Shown: piece after piece, positions 34,491 to 47,600 of the stretch
How positions within the stretch are numbered: position 1 is the first letter of the stretch
Layout of the letters: every line of letters starts with the position of its first letter
NCBI GenBank assembly: GCA_021234155.1
Contig: JAJEKV010000011.1
Span: 13,247,255-13,311,254 of the forward strand
Direction: 5' to 3'
Length of the DNA: 64,000 bases
Source: Isoetes taiwanensis
Lineage: Eukaryota > Streptophyta > Lycopodiopsida > Isoetales > Isoetaceae
Notes under the pieces: generated by a model
Told to the model about the DNA's origin: nothing
Database searches by the model: none
What the model saw: only the letters and a program-made list of their open reading frames with translations
Program-made: the position numbers and the translations under genes

Positions 34491-35820
34491 AACAAGAAGT
34501 AGAAGCTTCGAGTGCAGCATTGTAATCCCAGGAAATGTGCTCTTTATTACAAACAAAGAGAACCAATCAAGGAGACAGTTAAACCACCATAAGGAGCCCG
34601 CACTCTGGAGCTCCTACAACAAAACAACTATAAATATATAATATGCATAGAGCTTATGCTCTCGAGCCCTTATTAGAATTAAAAGAGCACACAAATTAAA
34701 CCTTCTCTATCATATCAAGATACTCTCCAGTTCCCTCAGCTGCTTCTGGTTTGCACCAGGAAACATGACAGCCTCATCTTGCTCACGTTGCCTGAGCAAT
34801 TTGTCAACATTATCTCTGCTTAAGCCTAATGCACTAGACATTATGGCCACTGATAGGCGGTTCAGAAGCCCATTCCCTCCAGCCAAATAGGAATTGCGAA
34901 GCCTGAAATTAATCAGCAACAAAATAACCACATAACTTGAGCATTACGTTGACAAAAAACTCTAGCCTGAATTTGACAGAGAAAAGCTTAAACAGTTTAT
35001 AGGTGATCTATGTGTACCTATGAGTATTCAAGTTTAGCATTGCCTCTCGTAATATAGATGACCTTATCCCCATTGTGAATGTAGTTTGGTGCATATATTG
35101 TTTCCTATTCAATCACAACAATGGCATTAAGGAGACAACATACAATGTGACATCATAATAGTGTGAAGAAGATTCTTCTTATACTTGCAAGTAAAGCTGA
35201 AACAGCAGAGAACGAGGACCTGCAAGTTCTAGCTAATGTCTCCATCCTATTGTTATCACCATACTACAATAGTTGTGATATCATACTAACATAGATAGGG
35301 GATGCTCTACTTGAATGTATAGGTATAGGCAGCTTCTCCATATGAACACATCCTATAGTTACTATAGAAGAATATGGCAAGCTCAGTCTACAACCAAAAG
35401 ACCTATTTTCTCATGCTTAGAAAGACCTGAAAGGAGCACTCACTCTTTCCAGCCTCAGATGTCATAGTTACTAAAAGAGAACCTAGCAATCTCAGTCTAC
35501 AACCAAAAGACCTACTTTTTCATGCTTAGAAAGACCTGAAAGGAGCACTCACTCTTTCTAGGGCTGACATGTCCAGATCTACAAAAACAAGCAATTTCTG
35601 ACTATTGAGCTCCCTAAGCTCTCCTGCTTGCATTACTGAAACCTCCGAGAAATCACGACCAAGTTGGTGAACCAAATCCAATGCGCCTGTTTCTTTCCTG
35701 TTTCTCCTTTCTTTCTAAGATGCGTCTCATGGTTTCTTCAGATACATCCCATGCTTGAGAAAGAACACAAGGACTGAAACCAGCTCTACCACTAAACGGT
35801 TGGAATTGCTGCACATAAAG
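34490..35820 (-). pseudogene. 11S-globulin-like unit 1
   Basis: Reading on the minus strand: exon A (35820-35560; FSPRVLSQAWDVSEE-type), a mostly deleted exon B (about 35110-34985; only the start of the second cupin domain), and exon C (34905-34710; NSYLAGGNGLLNRLSVAIMS, DNVDKLLRQREQDEAVMFP). Then a 3' flank with GTGCTCTTTATTACAAAC follows to 34490. The exon order and motifs match the second half of plant 11S globulins (legumins). The N-terminal cupin exon is absent and exon A carries a deletion. Confidence 0.7.
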
Positions 35821-36601
35821 CATATCATTGCCATGATCTTTCTATGTATGCTATGAATTAAGTAATTTAAACGCACATGATTGTAATGATATAATCATCC
35901 AAGATGCATATGGTATGATATTAGATGCGAGTTAAAGTGCTGCAAGAACACGAATCGTATACATTCATGTGCTCTTTATTACAAGGAAGATAATGTGCTC
36001 TTTTATTACGGGTAAGAAAATGTCCACAAGGAAGATAATGCTCTTTATTATTACCAAACAAACAAAGAGACAACTGCATCAATATAAATAACCATTGAGC
36101 CAAAGAACAACAAGTAGAAGGCCTCGAGTCTAGCATTGTAATCATAGAAAATGTGCTCTTTATTACAAACAAAGAGAATCAAATAAGGAGACAGTTAAAC
36201 CACCATAAGAAGCCCACACTCTGGAGCCCTTACAACAAAACAGCTATAGATATACCATATGCATAGAGCTCATGCTCTTGAGCCCTTATTACAATTAAAA
36301 GAGCACACAAACTAAACCTTCTCTATCACGTCAATATATTCTCCAGTTCCCTCTGCCTTTTCTAGTTTGCAGCAGGAAAAATGATAGCCTCATCTTGCTC
36401 GTGTTGCCTGAGCAACTTGTTAACATTATTTCCGCTTAAGCCTAATGCACTAGACACTATGGCCCTTGGTAGGGCTTGGTAGGCGGTTCAGAAGCCCATT
36501 CCCTCCAGCCAAATATGAATTGCGATGCCTAAAATTGATCAGCAACAAAATAAACACGTAACTTGAGCATTGTGTTGACAAAAAATTCAAACTTGAATAT
36601 G

Positions 36602-37947
36602 TAGCATAATAACAGGGGGTTTTCTTTGTGTTTTTGTACACTTTTCACTAAGGTTTTCCTATGATTTCGTGATATATTCAAATGGATGTACTAATGCGTA
36701 CATCTAGAGTGCACCATTTCTGAGCCATTGATTTTAGCCTTTTTTTTCCAATGGTCAACAACCAATGGCTCACAACAAAAGCCCTTTTTTTGTGCGTGTG
36801 GTGCATAATGGTCAACAACCAATGGCTCACAACAAAAGCCCTTTTTTGTGCGTGTGGTGCATAATGGTCAACAACCAATGGCTCACAACAAAAGCCCTCT
36901 TTTTGTGTGTGTGGTGCATAATGGGCACATGAAGGGCTTGAAGAGCGCATGTAGTGCAGTTTCCCCACTGGCAACACATTTCTTATCATAACTTTTGATC
37001 CAGAGCTCTGTTTGAGATGATTTTTATTGCGTTGGAAAGCTCTCTCCGAGATCTTTTTGATAGTGTATGATATGGATATGTTTGGTTAAGTTTTCTATGC
37101 TAAAACAGCAAATTTTCGGCCGGGTTTGGTAGGCTTTCACATCCTACCAACCCATTAATCTGATTGGCGCTATTGGATATTGTTTTATGGCTCATTCGAA
37201 TGAAGGTTGCAAAAATTACCATGCATTTTAGATTTTGAGGCAGTTATTAAGCAAATTCCAAGGCTTCTAGATCGTTGTGCTAACAAGCGTAAAAGTTTCC
37301 CACTTTGGTTTCTCACCACAAGAATCCATGGAGGCCAAAGGTCACTGTTAAATTCAGGTTGAAAAATGTTTGTGTATGGGTGTTGCAAACTTTATGACTT
37401 TTCGAATAATGGGATCAATCCGCTCTATCTTTATGGTAACTTTTACTTATGTTCTATTTGTTTTATTGTGATGAAATTCAAAAGCTACAGGTGATGAAAG
37501 CCTCAAATGAATTCTAGTTTTTTTTTGGTTTAAATTCTAAAATTTTTGTCACACCGGGGGCGTCCCTAAGGCCCCCTAGGGGCCAAAAAATTTTTTTGCA
37601 ACACAAACCATTAACATCCAACATATAAAAATTAAATCCCCCAACACATAACAACCAACACATAACTACCATTGACATTAATTAACACAACCATTGGGTC
37701 CAACACATTTAAATTAAAATCCCCCTTAAACCCCCTTTGGTTTGGGTGCATATTCACACGGGGGGTGACGTAGGGCAGCGAGAGCCCTCATAATTGTATT
37801 TTGCACGTACAAAATCAACACCATATAGTATTCCGCTTAAAATCTTATAGTATTTTGCGAATCTTGTTATACAGTATAGCAAATTTTGTACTTGCATATC
37901 CCACAAACGAGGAACTTTACGTACGGTGTAGATTAAGGAATAAGGGG
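36602..37947. mobile_element. Insertion of unknown class with 8-bp duplication
   Basis: Compared with the other array units, foreign DNA starts after TGAATATG (36594-36601) and ends before a second TGAATATG (37948-37955). The 8-bp duplication fits hAT-type or similar elements, but no inverted termini are clear. Inside are a threefold tandem repeat (36735-36925) and GC-rich tracts near 37555-37590 and 37755-37790. Confidence 0.45.
36735..36925. repeat. Threefold tandem repeat, period about 57-58
   Basis: Units contain ATGGTCAACAACCAATGGC, CACAACAAAAGCCCT, a T run, then GTGYGTGTGGTGCATA. Copies are more than 90% alike by eye. Confidence 0.9.
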
Positions 37948-38974
37948 TGAATATGCCTATTGAACAGTTTTTAGGTGATCTATGTGTACCTATGAGTATT
38001 CATGGCTAAGTTTCATATCCTTGATCCCTAGCTACCTCCACATGCGGTAGCCTCTTGGAACAAGAACAAGTTGGCCTCCTTGGATTCTCTGTCCCACAAC
38101 TCTCTACAATTTCAAGGTTAGCATTGCCTCTCGTAACATAGATGACCTTATCCCCATTGTGAATGTAGTTTGGTGCATATATTGCTTCCTATTCAATCAT
38201 AGCCATGGCATTCGTGAGACAACATACAATGTGACATCATAATAATGTGAAGAAGATTCTACTTAGACTTGTTCCTAAAGCCGAAACAGCAAAGAGCTAG
38301 GACCTGCAAGTTTAGCTAAGATCTCCATCCTACCGTTATCATCATACTGCAATAGCTATGATATCATAGTAACATAGGTAGGATATGCTCTACTTGAAGG
38401 TATAGGTATAGGTAGCTCCTCCATATTAACACATCCTATAGTTACTAAAGGAGGGCAAGCTCAAGTCTACAACCAAAAGACCTAATTTTTAATGCCTAGA
38501 AAGACCTGAAAGGAGCACTCACTCTTTACAGCCTTAGATGAAGTGCAAACATGTCCAGATCTACCAATGCAAGCAATTTCTGATTGTTGAGCTCCCTAAG
38601 CTCTCCATCTTGCCTTACTGAAACCTCTGGGAAATCACGACCAAGCTGATGAACCAAATCCGACACGCCAAGATTGATAATAGATCTTTCTTTAAGATCC
38701 ATGGACTCCCTCGATACCTTGATAATTTCTTCATGTTTCTTCTGTCTAAGATGCGTCTCATAGTTTCTTCAGATACATCCCATGCTTGAGAAAGAACACG
38801 AGGTAAAACCAGCTCTGCCACTAAACAGTTGGAATTGCTGCACATCAATGAAGCATATCATTGCCATGATCTTTCTACATATGCTATGACATAAGTAATC
38901 ACAACGCACATGATTGTCTGATATATTTCAACATATAATCATTCGAGATACATATGGTATGATATTACATGCTA

Positions 38975-41450
38975 CTTAAAGCATTGCCTCTCGTAACATA
39001 GATGATCTTATCCCCATTGTGAATAGTTTGGTGCATATATTGCTTCATGTTCAATCACAGCCATGACATTCATGAGTTATATAATGTGACGTCATAATAA
39101 CGTGAAGAAGATTTTTCTTAAACTTGCAGGCAAAGATGAAACAATAGAGAACTAGGACCTGCAAGTTTAGCTAACATCTCCATCCTACTATTATCATCAC
39201 CATTCTGCAATAATTGTGACATCATACTAACACTAGTAGCGGTGCCCAGCGTTGCTGGGCACAAGTCAAAAATCTAATATAATTAGGCAAATCCATAAAA
39301 AGTATCATTGGGTTGTGAATGAGGGCTCTTAAAACCTTTGGACCAACAATAACAAATGCTAAAAGTATAGGAAGGCAAAAATGTTGCTCTAGATCTACAC
39401 GTGTGAGAATGATTCATTTTGTATTTAAGCAATGTTAAGAATGTTATATAAGGATCAATTGTCTTGCTCCTTAATTTCAATCTCTCATACATCATGCACT
39501 TTCCATCAAATTATTCTATTTTTGCAACATGTGATGAGTTAGATTTAGCATGATGGTGCTCAATATGATGATGGTTTTTAGAATTTTGAATGCCTTTATA
39601 CTTAGCAGCATGATGGTATTTATAGCCATCTGCATACTTGTGCATCCCACTTATTTGGCAGCATAAACAAAATGCTAGCATTCATCTGCAAGATTTATCC
39701 AAGCCTCCAAAAAGCATACCATAAAAACAATTGGGAGGCAAATGCCTGCAATAAATCCAATAATTAGAAGTAAAAGAAACCTATGCAAGGACTATACATA
39801 TGCAACATTTTATGCGACAAACATCAATAAAATTATCAAACACACTAATTCATAATAGTTTGCACCTCAATCAATCCATTGATTTTTACAAATGCAAGTT
39901 TTACAGCCTTTAGAATTGCAGAAGCATCCAACATAATTCTGCAGGATCGACAACTACAGCTGGTAAGCTTCTACAAAGAAGATGAACACGGTCACTGTAT
40001 GCAACAGCTTTTTAAAGTCCTGAAACACCTTACCATAAGACATCCTGAAGAATTACACCACCTAGTGATGTATAAATTTGTCACCCAAATATCCCCTGGA
40101 TAGGAAATTATCACTGGAATCATTTTGTCTGTTGACATCGCGGAGGAATGGAATGGCAGACCTCAGGATCAAGTATTCCGGAAACATATGCTTCATATTG
40201 GTCACGCTGTTGGTAACTTTTTCCATGGAAATCGGCTTCGTCTCAAAATTCATGTCTTCAAATTTCCGTGTTACAGCCTCAGTTTGTGAGAAACAGCACC
40301 CAAAATGGCTTGTCAGACATTAACAAAGGCCAATCAGGAATGTCAAGTGTTCCAAAGTTGTGATGTGTCTGTTGAATAGTAGACTGCTCTTGAAGACTCA
40401 ACAATTGTAGAGTAATTATCTGAAGAGCCTGAATTAGTTGTAGTGTGCTGCATTCCTTTAGTCAGGACCTTGCCAGACAAAAAATGTATCGGTTGAGTGG
40501 TCCAAACTCTGCCAAGTTATACTTTGGCTGGAAATAAGAAAAAAAAATTACTAAGAACCCTAAGAAGAAAGCTTATCAGCATCCATACCCAAGTTCAAAA
40601 CTGGAATATACTTGCCTTGTCTTTGAGCCGACCAGCTTCTGCATACATGTTTTAGGTCAGAGCAATAGATCCATTGAAAAACAGGCATATTCAGTTACTG
40701 TGGTTCTTCTCAAATGTGAGCAAGGAACTGTTACTGCCCGGATTCACTGCTGCGACTGCCGTGTTCTCAAATGTGAGCCTGTAAAAACAAAAAAAGAGCG
40801 GCTGGAAAAGCGGCTGAGAGATAATGCGGCCCCAATCTGAGAGGTAAGGCGACCCTTCAATCTGAGACTTCGGTGGCTCCTTTCTTCTTTGCACCTGGCC
40901 CCATGCTTTCTGCTAGAGGATCTCTCCTCCTATACCCAGGGCATGAGGCAGAGCATAGCGGAATTCCTAGCTCGTCATATCTCGACCACCAACTAAACAA
41001 ACCCTAGCGTGAGAAAAAAAGGACGGCCATAGCCAACGCAAGCTTTTTTTTTTGTTAAAGCATTCCGACCGTCGAATGGGCCAAACGAACGTGGGCCGTC
41101 CGATCTAGGGCATGATACAATAATATAGGATAGGTACATAGGAGATGCTCTACTTGAAGGTACAAGTATAGGTAGCTCCTCCATATTAACAAATCCTATA
41201 GTTACTACAGAAGAACCTAGTAAGCTCAAGTCTACAACCAAAAGACCTACTTTTTCATGCTTAGATAGACCTGAAAGGAGAACTTACTCTTTCCAGCCTC
41301 AGACGACGTGCGGACATGTCCAGATCTGTCAAAGCAAGCAACTTCTGACTTTTGAGCTCCCTAAGCTCTCCACCTTGCCTTACTGAAGCCTTGGGAAATC
41401 ACGACCAAGCTGGTGAACCAAATCCGACGCGCCAAGATTGATTACAGATA
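38975..41450 (-). pseudogene. 11S-globulin-like unit 3 (split by Helitron)
   Basis: Exon A (41445-41290) ends early and exon B (39065-38980) keeps only its first 25 or so codons. The intron between them is split by the Helitron at 39233-41130. On each side the intron matches the other units. Confidence 0.7.
39233..41130 (-). mobile_element. Complete non-autonomous Helitron, 1.9 kb
   Basis: On the minus strand the element begins TCCTATATTATTG (41130) and ends with a 7-bp hairpin (GCCCAGC/GCTGGGC, 39260-39244) followed by CACCGCTA and CTAG (39236-39233). The flanks are A at 39232 and T at 41131. Removing it rejoins CATACTAACA with TAGGTACATAGGAGATGC, which is what the other globulin units have uninterrupted. 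It encodes no Rep/helicase. Its interior shows non-repetitive, possibly captured sequence (for example 40680-40900), which I could not identify. Confidence 0.85.
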
Positions 41451-41539
41451 AAAGAGCACACAAACTAAACCTTTTCTATCACATTCCTTAGATAACCCTT
41501 TGATTGATAAGGTTTGAAAACGTTTTTTACGAAAACTTT

Positions 41540-41705
41540 AAGGTTTTAAGAACATTTTTTGGATGCATCATTGTTTTTTTTGGCAAATATTTTCTTCCCC
41601 AAAGGGCATGGGGCGGGGATTTTTTAATTCTAGCAGCATGTTGTATCCATAGACCAATTGCTCTTCCAAGACAATAAAAATCAATTCTATTCAATTCAAT
41701 TCGAA
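41540..41705 (+). mobile_element. LINE 3'-end fragment
   Basis: A short stretch ending CAATAAAAATCAATTCTATTCAATTC, with an AATTC/ATTCT tail, resembles the 3' ends of the other LINEs. It interrupts the globulin spacer. No coding part remains. Confidence 0.4.
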
Positions 41706-41999
41706 TCAAAAGGGGGCAATCTAAAAAGAAGCTTCACTAAAACAAAGCTTAACTCACTGTAAAAAATCCTCTTAATGTTTTTTTTATCGATCATTCTCTG
41801 TTTTATCGACCATTCTTCTCAAACAAATATTATAAAAGGAGCTCCTCTCATATAGATAATTATTCTGTGTTTTATCACTTGCACGTTCTACAAACAAAGA
41901 GACAACTACACCAGCATAAACAACCATTGAGCCAAAGAACAACAAGTAGAAGCCTTGAGTCTAGCGTTGCAATCCCAGAAAATGTGCTCTTTATTACAA

Positions 42000-42046
42000 A
42001 GAATAGAATAGAATAGAATAGAATAGAATAGAATAGAATAGAATAG
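42000..42046. repeat. (GAATA)n microsatellite
   Basis: Nine or so GAATA units inside the 3' flank of a globulin unit. The unit is the same as the LINE tail pentamer (TTCTA) and may be what is left of a LINE insertion. Confidence 0.9.
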
Positions 42047-42911
42047 AGCCCCTACAACAAAACAGCTATAGATATACCATATGCATAGAGCTCATCTCTC
42101 GAGCCCTTATTACAATTAAAAGAGCACACAAGCTAAACCTTCTCTATCACATCAAGATATTCTTTGGTTCCCTCGGCTGCTTCTGGTTTGCAGCAGGAAA
42201 AATGACAGCCTCATCTTGCTCGCATTGCCTGAGCAATTTGTCAACATTATCTCTGTTTAAGCCTAATGCACTAGACACTACGGCCCTTGGTACCCATTCC
42301 CTCCAGCCAAATACAAATTGCGAGGCCTGAAATTGATCATCAACAATATAACCAAATAACTTGAGCATTATGTTGACAACAAACTCTAGCTTGAATTTGA
42401 CAAAAAAAAGCTTGAACAATAATTATAAGGGATGCCCATGTCTCAACCTTGCTGGCTTGAATGATTTTTTTTCCTGATGAGTTCCTTTCGATACTCAACC
42501 ACGTTGGTTCGCTCTAATTCGAGGTACATTAGAACGGGAGCAAAGAAAAAAGAACTAAAGTGCGTCTGCATTGAACCAATGCCAAAGATCAGTGAAAATT
42601 GTGGAGTAAGTAGGTAACTACATAGTCTGGCCACACGATGTTGTGTTATCGTCTATCGGTCACAATCACCGCTGGAATACCTGTAGCCATGGTATTAATA
42701 TCGTAGGCCCTCTCCTTCTACATTGTGGTCACATTCTATATATAACATTTTGGATATCATATATAAAGGTGTCTCATAATAATGCTTGATGCTTTACATC
42801 ATTGCTTGTATGCATCCAAGTCCGTGAAAATAAATTGGTCATGTCAGTGTGTTGTCTAATAATGCTTCTTCAATTTATGCATACGCCATATTAATTTTAT
42901 AAATGCAATAA

Positions 42912-43391
42912 GCATTCCTCGGCTATGGAAGATGCTCTACACACAGTTCCAATGGTGTCGTCCTTAGGACCGTCAGCTGCAGCTATAGTTCCTACCACTC
43001 TCCCCGTTGTTGCTTCTGCTTCTCATGCTTATGAGGTTGTTATGGCTGATGGTCCTAATCTTCAGTGCGCTAAAGAGTCATGGAAACAGGTCAATTGGAA
43101 GAAGGCAGCGCGAAAGAAGTCGGTTATGTCATCTCACGAGGCTATCCTGCCTCGTTCTATTTAGTGGCATGATAACTTGATGTCTGTTGATGATCATCTC
43201 GATGTTGCAAAACATGTTGATTGTGATGAGGCCATTAAACGCCTCAAGGTGGCACAAGGAGTATGACTATGTACTGTGTATGGGTGGTTTTGCTTAGTGG
43301 ACCATCTCGTCCTCTAGGTGTTGAGTCCCATGTCACAGGTCCCTTGTATATATCTTGATAATAGATTGTCGTCCTTCAAAAAAAAAAAAAA
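42912..43391 (+). mobile_element. Poly(A) retrocopy with 15-bp target duplication
   Basis: TTATAAATGCAATAA occurs exactly at 42897-42911 and 43392-43406. The 480 bases between end in an A run of about 14. This is the hallmark of L1-type retrotransposition. The copied RNA has a short open frame (next entry), so this is a SINE-like or mRNA-derived retrocopy moved by a LINE that uses poly(A), unlike the pentamer-tailed LINEs here. Confidence 0.85.
42925..43164 (+). CDS. Unknown 79-residue ORF in the retrocopy
   Basis: ATG at 42925 lies 13 bases after the left target duplication. The protein is Ala/Val/Ser-rich, then basic (ESWKQVNWKKAARKKSVMSS). A second frame piece after the stop (DDHLDVAKHVD) suggests that the original protein was longer and that this is a truncated copy. 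Basic WKK-type segments occur near the start of some plant LINE gag proteins, so a LINE gag origin is possible but unproven. Confidence 0.35.
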   Translation: MEDALHTVPMVSSLGPSAAAIVPTTLPVVASASHAYEVVMADGPNLQCAKESWKQVNWKKAARKKSVMSSHEAILPRSI

Positions 43392-44219
43392 TTATAAATG
43401 CAATAAACATTTTAATTGAACACTTAAATTAAATGCATGAGTTCGCAAATTTTAAAATGGAAAGTGGGATTTTCTCAATTTAATTGCATAGGGCTTATAT
43501 GTTAGATTCGAAGGAAACCAAAGTCTTTAAAACAACCATTGGGCCAAAGCAAAACAAGTGGGAGCATTGAGTCTAGTATTGAGCCAAAGAAAAACAAGTC
43601 AGAGCCTTGAGTGTAGTGTTGTAATCTAAAAAAATGTGCTCTTTGCTATCAAACAAACAAAGAGACAACTAAACTAGCATAAACAACCATTGAGCCAAAG
43701 AACAACAAGTAGAAGCCTTGAGTCTAGTGTTGTAATCCCAGAAAATGTGCCTATAACAAACAAAGATAACCAAATAAACCACTATAAGGTAACCACCATA
43801 AGGAGCCCACACCCTGGAGCATCTATAACAAACAACTATATATGAACCGTATGCATAAAGCTCATGCTCATGCTGGTGAACCAAATCCGACGCGCCAAGA
43901 TTGATTACAGATCTTTCTTCATGCTCCATGGACTCCCTGGATACCTTGATAATTCCTTCATGTTTCTCTTGTCTGTCCAAGATGCGTCTCACGGTTTCTT
44001 CAGATACATACTATACTTGAGAAAGAACACGAGGACTGAAACCAGCTCTGCCACTAAATGGTTAAAATTGCTGCACATGAGTCATATATTGTGATGATCT
44101 TTCTACATATGCTATGAAATAAGTAATCTAAACGCGCATGATTGTATGATATAATCATCCAAGATGTATATGGTATGATATTAGATGCTACGTAAAGTGC
44201 TGCAAGAACATGAATCATA

Positions 44220-44506
44220 TACATTCAGGTGCTCTTTATTACAAGGAAGATAATGTGTTCTTTTATTTACAAATAAGAAAATGTGCATAAAAGAAGATAA
44301 TTTAAATGCACATGATTGTATGATACAATCATCCAAGATGCATATGGTATGATATTAGATGCTACGTTAACTGTTGCAAGAACATGAATAGTATACATTC
44401 ATGTGCTCTTTATTACAAGGAAGATAATCTGCTCTTTCATTACAAAAAAAGAAAATGTGCACAAAGGAAGATAATGTGCTCTTTATTATTACCAAACAAA
44501 CAAAGA
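44220..44506 (-). pseudogene. 11S-globulin-like unit 5, 3' flank (left of LINE)
   Basis: Matches the repeated 3' flank (GGAAGATAATGTGCTCTTT, ATTACCAAACAAACAAAGA) and stops at the LINE tail. The rest of the unit resumes at 55383. Confidence 0.7.
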
Positions 44507-44678
44507 ATAGAATAGAACAGAATAGATTTTTTAACATCCACGGAGACCAATAGGTCATGGGACCCATACAATGGGCTAGTACAATCATTACTACTAGGAT
44601 TAAAAACCCCTGCCTCGAAAGGTTTTCAAGGGAAAAACCTTTGCAGTAATGATGATACTAGACAATCGGAGATAATGA

Positions 44679-47600
44679 CTACTGAGGGCTCAGTAATTGA
44701 AGACGTTTATCTAGAACCTCAAGTATGTATAATGCCAAGTCAGGCACAGATGGTGCTCTGAGAAGTTGTGGAAGCGTGGAATGGAATGCTAAGGTCAAAA
44801 AATGATTTCGGACTATCTCAAAAGCAGGGCAACTCAGAAGAGTATGGCTTTCATCTTCAATAACCTGTAACTGGTAACAGGCACATAGTCTTGCTTCTCG
44901 CGGCAATTGCGGCCGCTCCCATCTACCTGTCTCAATCCGTAGCCTGTGGGACCCCGTGCGAATTGATGCAATAGCTACAAGCTTGTTCCTGGACAATGAA
45001 GCAAGCAAAAGCTTGGGGCCCTGGTGCCAAGGTGGGATTTATGTGTGCATGATAATGACCAGTTTTCACTTGGGCCAAGGTAACTCCGTCCCATATCTTT
45101 TGAGAAAAACGACCATTGAGATATTGTTGCAAGAGCCCAGGATCAGAACTGGCAAGCATCAGGCAGTGCTCTAGTTGCACAGCCCAACGGGCAAACCATG
45201 TAGTGCAATGATCTTTCCAACATCATTTCAACCTTGAGGAGATTCAGCCATGGCAAGTGCAAGAACAGGATACCTATCATCATCCATGTGGTGCACCTTG
45301 CAGATATAGTGGAGATGGCGCTTCATGGCAGAATGTTGAAGAGGCCAAAACCCATAAACTTGTAAAAGAATAGCATAGGGCACCGTTGTTTTAACTCCGA
45401 GGCTGTAAGTGAGAAAGGACTTTTGCACCCGCTCCAAGCTCGCCCAAGCACTAGCACTAATGGCAGGCCCCCACACTTCAGAACCATACAGTAAAACAGG
45501 CTCTACCAAAGCTCGAAACAAGTGGGCTTTCCGTGGCCAATCATGAATTTCTGCCCGAAAACAATTGTTTTGCATTGCATAGAGTGCTCTCCATCTAGCA
45601 GCCACCCGCTTGGTAATACACTGTTCCCAAAGTGTGTTCTTACAGAATTCTACACCAAGATACTGGTAGCTATCTACAATTTCAACCTCGCGGCTATCAT
45701 AGTGCATAGTGGGAATATTATGACGAGAAGATTGAACTACTAGATTAACACGCAGACCTATGTTCTCATAAAAACTGTGCAGAGCATGTAAATGTTGCTG
45801 CATACTAGCAGCGGTATGTGTCAGAAGCGAAACATCATCAGCATACATAAGTTGCCTAATGATATAGTGTCGCCGCCATGATTATCAAGCCATTCTTCCA
45901 ATTGATCAATGTACAAGCCAAAGAGTGTAGGAGATAAAGGGGAACCCTGACGAACTCCAATATTGCTAGTGATTTGAGTACCTGATGCTGGAAATTTAGC
46001 AAAAACCCTTTCATAGAGCTGATAAACTGCATTTTGAAGATCTTGTGGAACCCCAAGTGCCTGCAGGCGCTGCCAAAGAAGCTCACGTGGGACTGTATCA
46101 AAAGCAGAAGTAAAATCCACAAAGCATATATAGAAGTCTTGTTTCAAACTTCGACTATGTTCAATAAGCATGCGCAATGTGAAAATATGGTCTATTGTAG
46201 AATGGCATGGACGAAAGGCTGCCTGTCCTACATCACGTACACCAGTATGTTCTGCCCATGATGTCAATTGCTTCTCAGTAAGACTGGCTAAGAGCTTTGA
46301 AAATATGGAACTTACCATGATCATGTGATAATTAGAAGGGTCATGCTTATCACCTGCTTTGTAAATTGGTACGACCTTACTGACAGCCCAAGTTTTTGGC
46401 AAGCCTTCTTGCAAAGCTTGATTTAAAAGAGTAGCGATGATTGGAAGTAATAGTGGACCCCCCATTTAAGCAATTCTGCTTGCAAACCTTGAAGATCAAG
46501 AGACTTGCCATTAGATAGATGCCGCAGTCCTTCTTTGACTTCCTCCTCCATGAATTGAAGAATATCACCTACCAAAGGAGGCACAGAATTAAGGACCCCA
46601 GGATGATCATATAAGTGGACCAATCGCTCATCCCATTGCTGCATAGAAATATGTCCAAGGGTAGGAGGTAGTCGATATAATATTTTGCGCCAAAAGGTCC
46701 GAGGCGCATGTAGCAGTAATTCAAACATTTGCTTCTGATGCTCAACAACAAAGCGTGCCTTCTTGCGTTTCAAAAGAGACGTATAATGCTGAATGGCATT
46801 ATGTCGCGTATCTGGCTCAACTATCATTCGCAAGTGTTTTTTAAGCTGCTTGCAGTCTTCATCAAACCAGGCATTTCTAGAAAAGGATTTCCTACCAGCA
46901 TGAGCAACACCAGAAGTGCGTGTACCAAAGCAAGAAACAGCAGAAGTAAGCAAAGCATCAGCAAATGCTGCATTATGCTCTTGAAGAGTTGGGTAATCCA
47001 AAATACCTGCAAGCGCAGAAGCTAATGTCTGTGCATATTCAAAAGATCTAGAATAAGTCAAGCGGATGCGAGGGGCAGGAGCCTGGATAGCAATGGGTTG
47101 AAGAGGTGGAAGCTGCCACTTTAATGACAAATAAAGTGGATAGTGATCAGATTTTATCTCCTCATCTCTATGCCTTGTGCCAATTCCAAAATTTGAAATG
47201 AGATCCAAGGCTTGCACTTGGGAAATGACATAATCAACAACACTAGTACCACCACCCTGCCTATCCTGTCTGCATGTAATACCTTTAGAGTGTGGCCATT
47301 GCTCTAAGCCATTACAAAGTACCATCTCAAAGACTTCACACAACTGGAGGAGCTCCCTTCCAAATGTTGAGACGGGTTTGTTAGCATCAGGCGATGAACG
47401 TGGAAAGACTGTATCATTAGCAGACATCCATAAAGGGTCACGGACATCCTCAAGTATGAGTTGAGCAGCTTGCATTTCAGCAGTGCGAGCATTGAAATCA
47501 CCAAGAAGAATAACATGCCCCAACTATTTGAATTGAGCAATGCCATCATAAAGATCACCATAGGGATCACTGCGAGCGACATCATATTCATCATAAAAAG

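Larger units (their letters stand above)
36000..38850 (-). pseudogene. 11S-globulin-like unit 2 (interrupted)
   Basis: Exon A (38840-38545), exon B (38190-38000; partly deleted, missing the middle of the cupin) and exon C (36530-36318) with a small duplication in LNRLP. A 1.35 kb insertion (36602-37947) splits the intron between B and C. The exon C frame is broken. Confidence 0.7.
41890..44110 (-). pseudogene. 11S-globulin-like unit 4 and rearranged pieces
   Basis: From the right: exon A piece (44070-43862), two tandem pieces of 3' flank (43860-43520), then, beyond foreign DNA, exon C (42320-42147) with a deletion that removes GGNGLLNRL, and its 3' flank to 41890. No exon B is present. Confidence 0.6.

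Noticed and set aside
37550-37800. GC-rich tracts as a pair of terminal repeats
   Set aside because: The two tracts share only short words and do not align as direct or inverted repeats.
41142-41241. Conserved minus-strand frame (VVDLSLLG...) between globulin exons A and B as an extra exon
   Set aside because: It lies between a good donor after exon A and the acceptor before exon B, and does not align with any 11S globulin segment; its conservation is explained by recent duplication of the intron.
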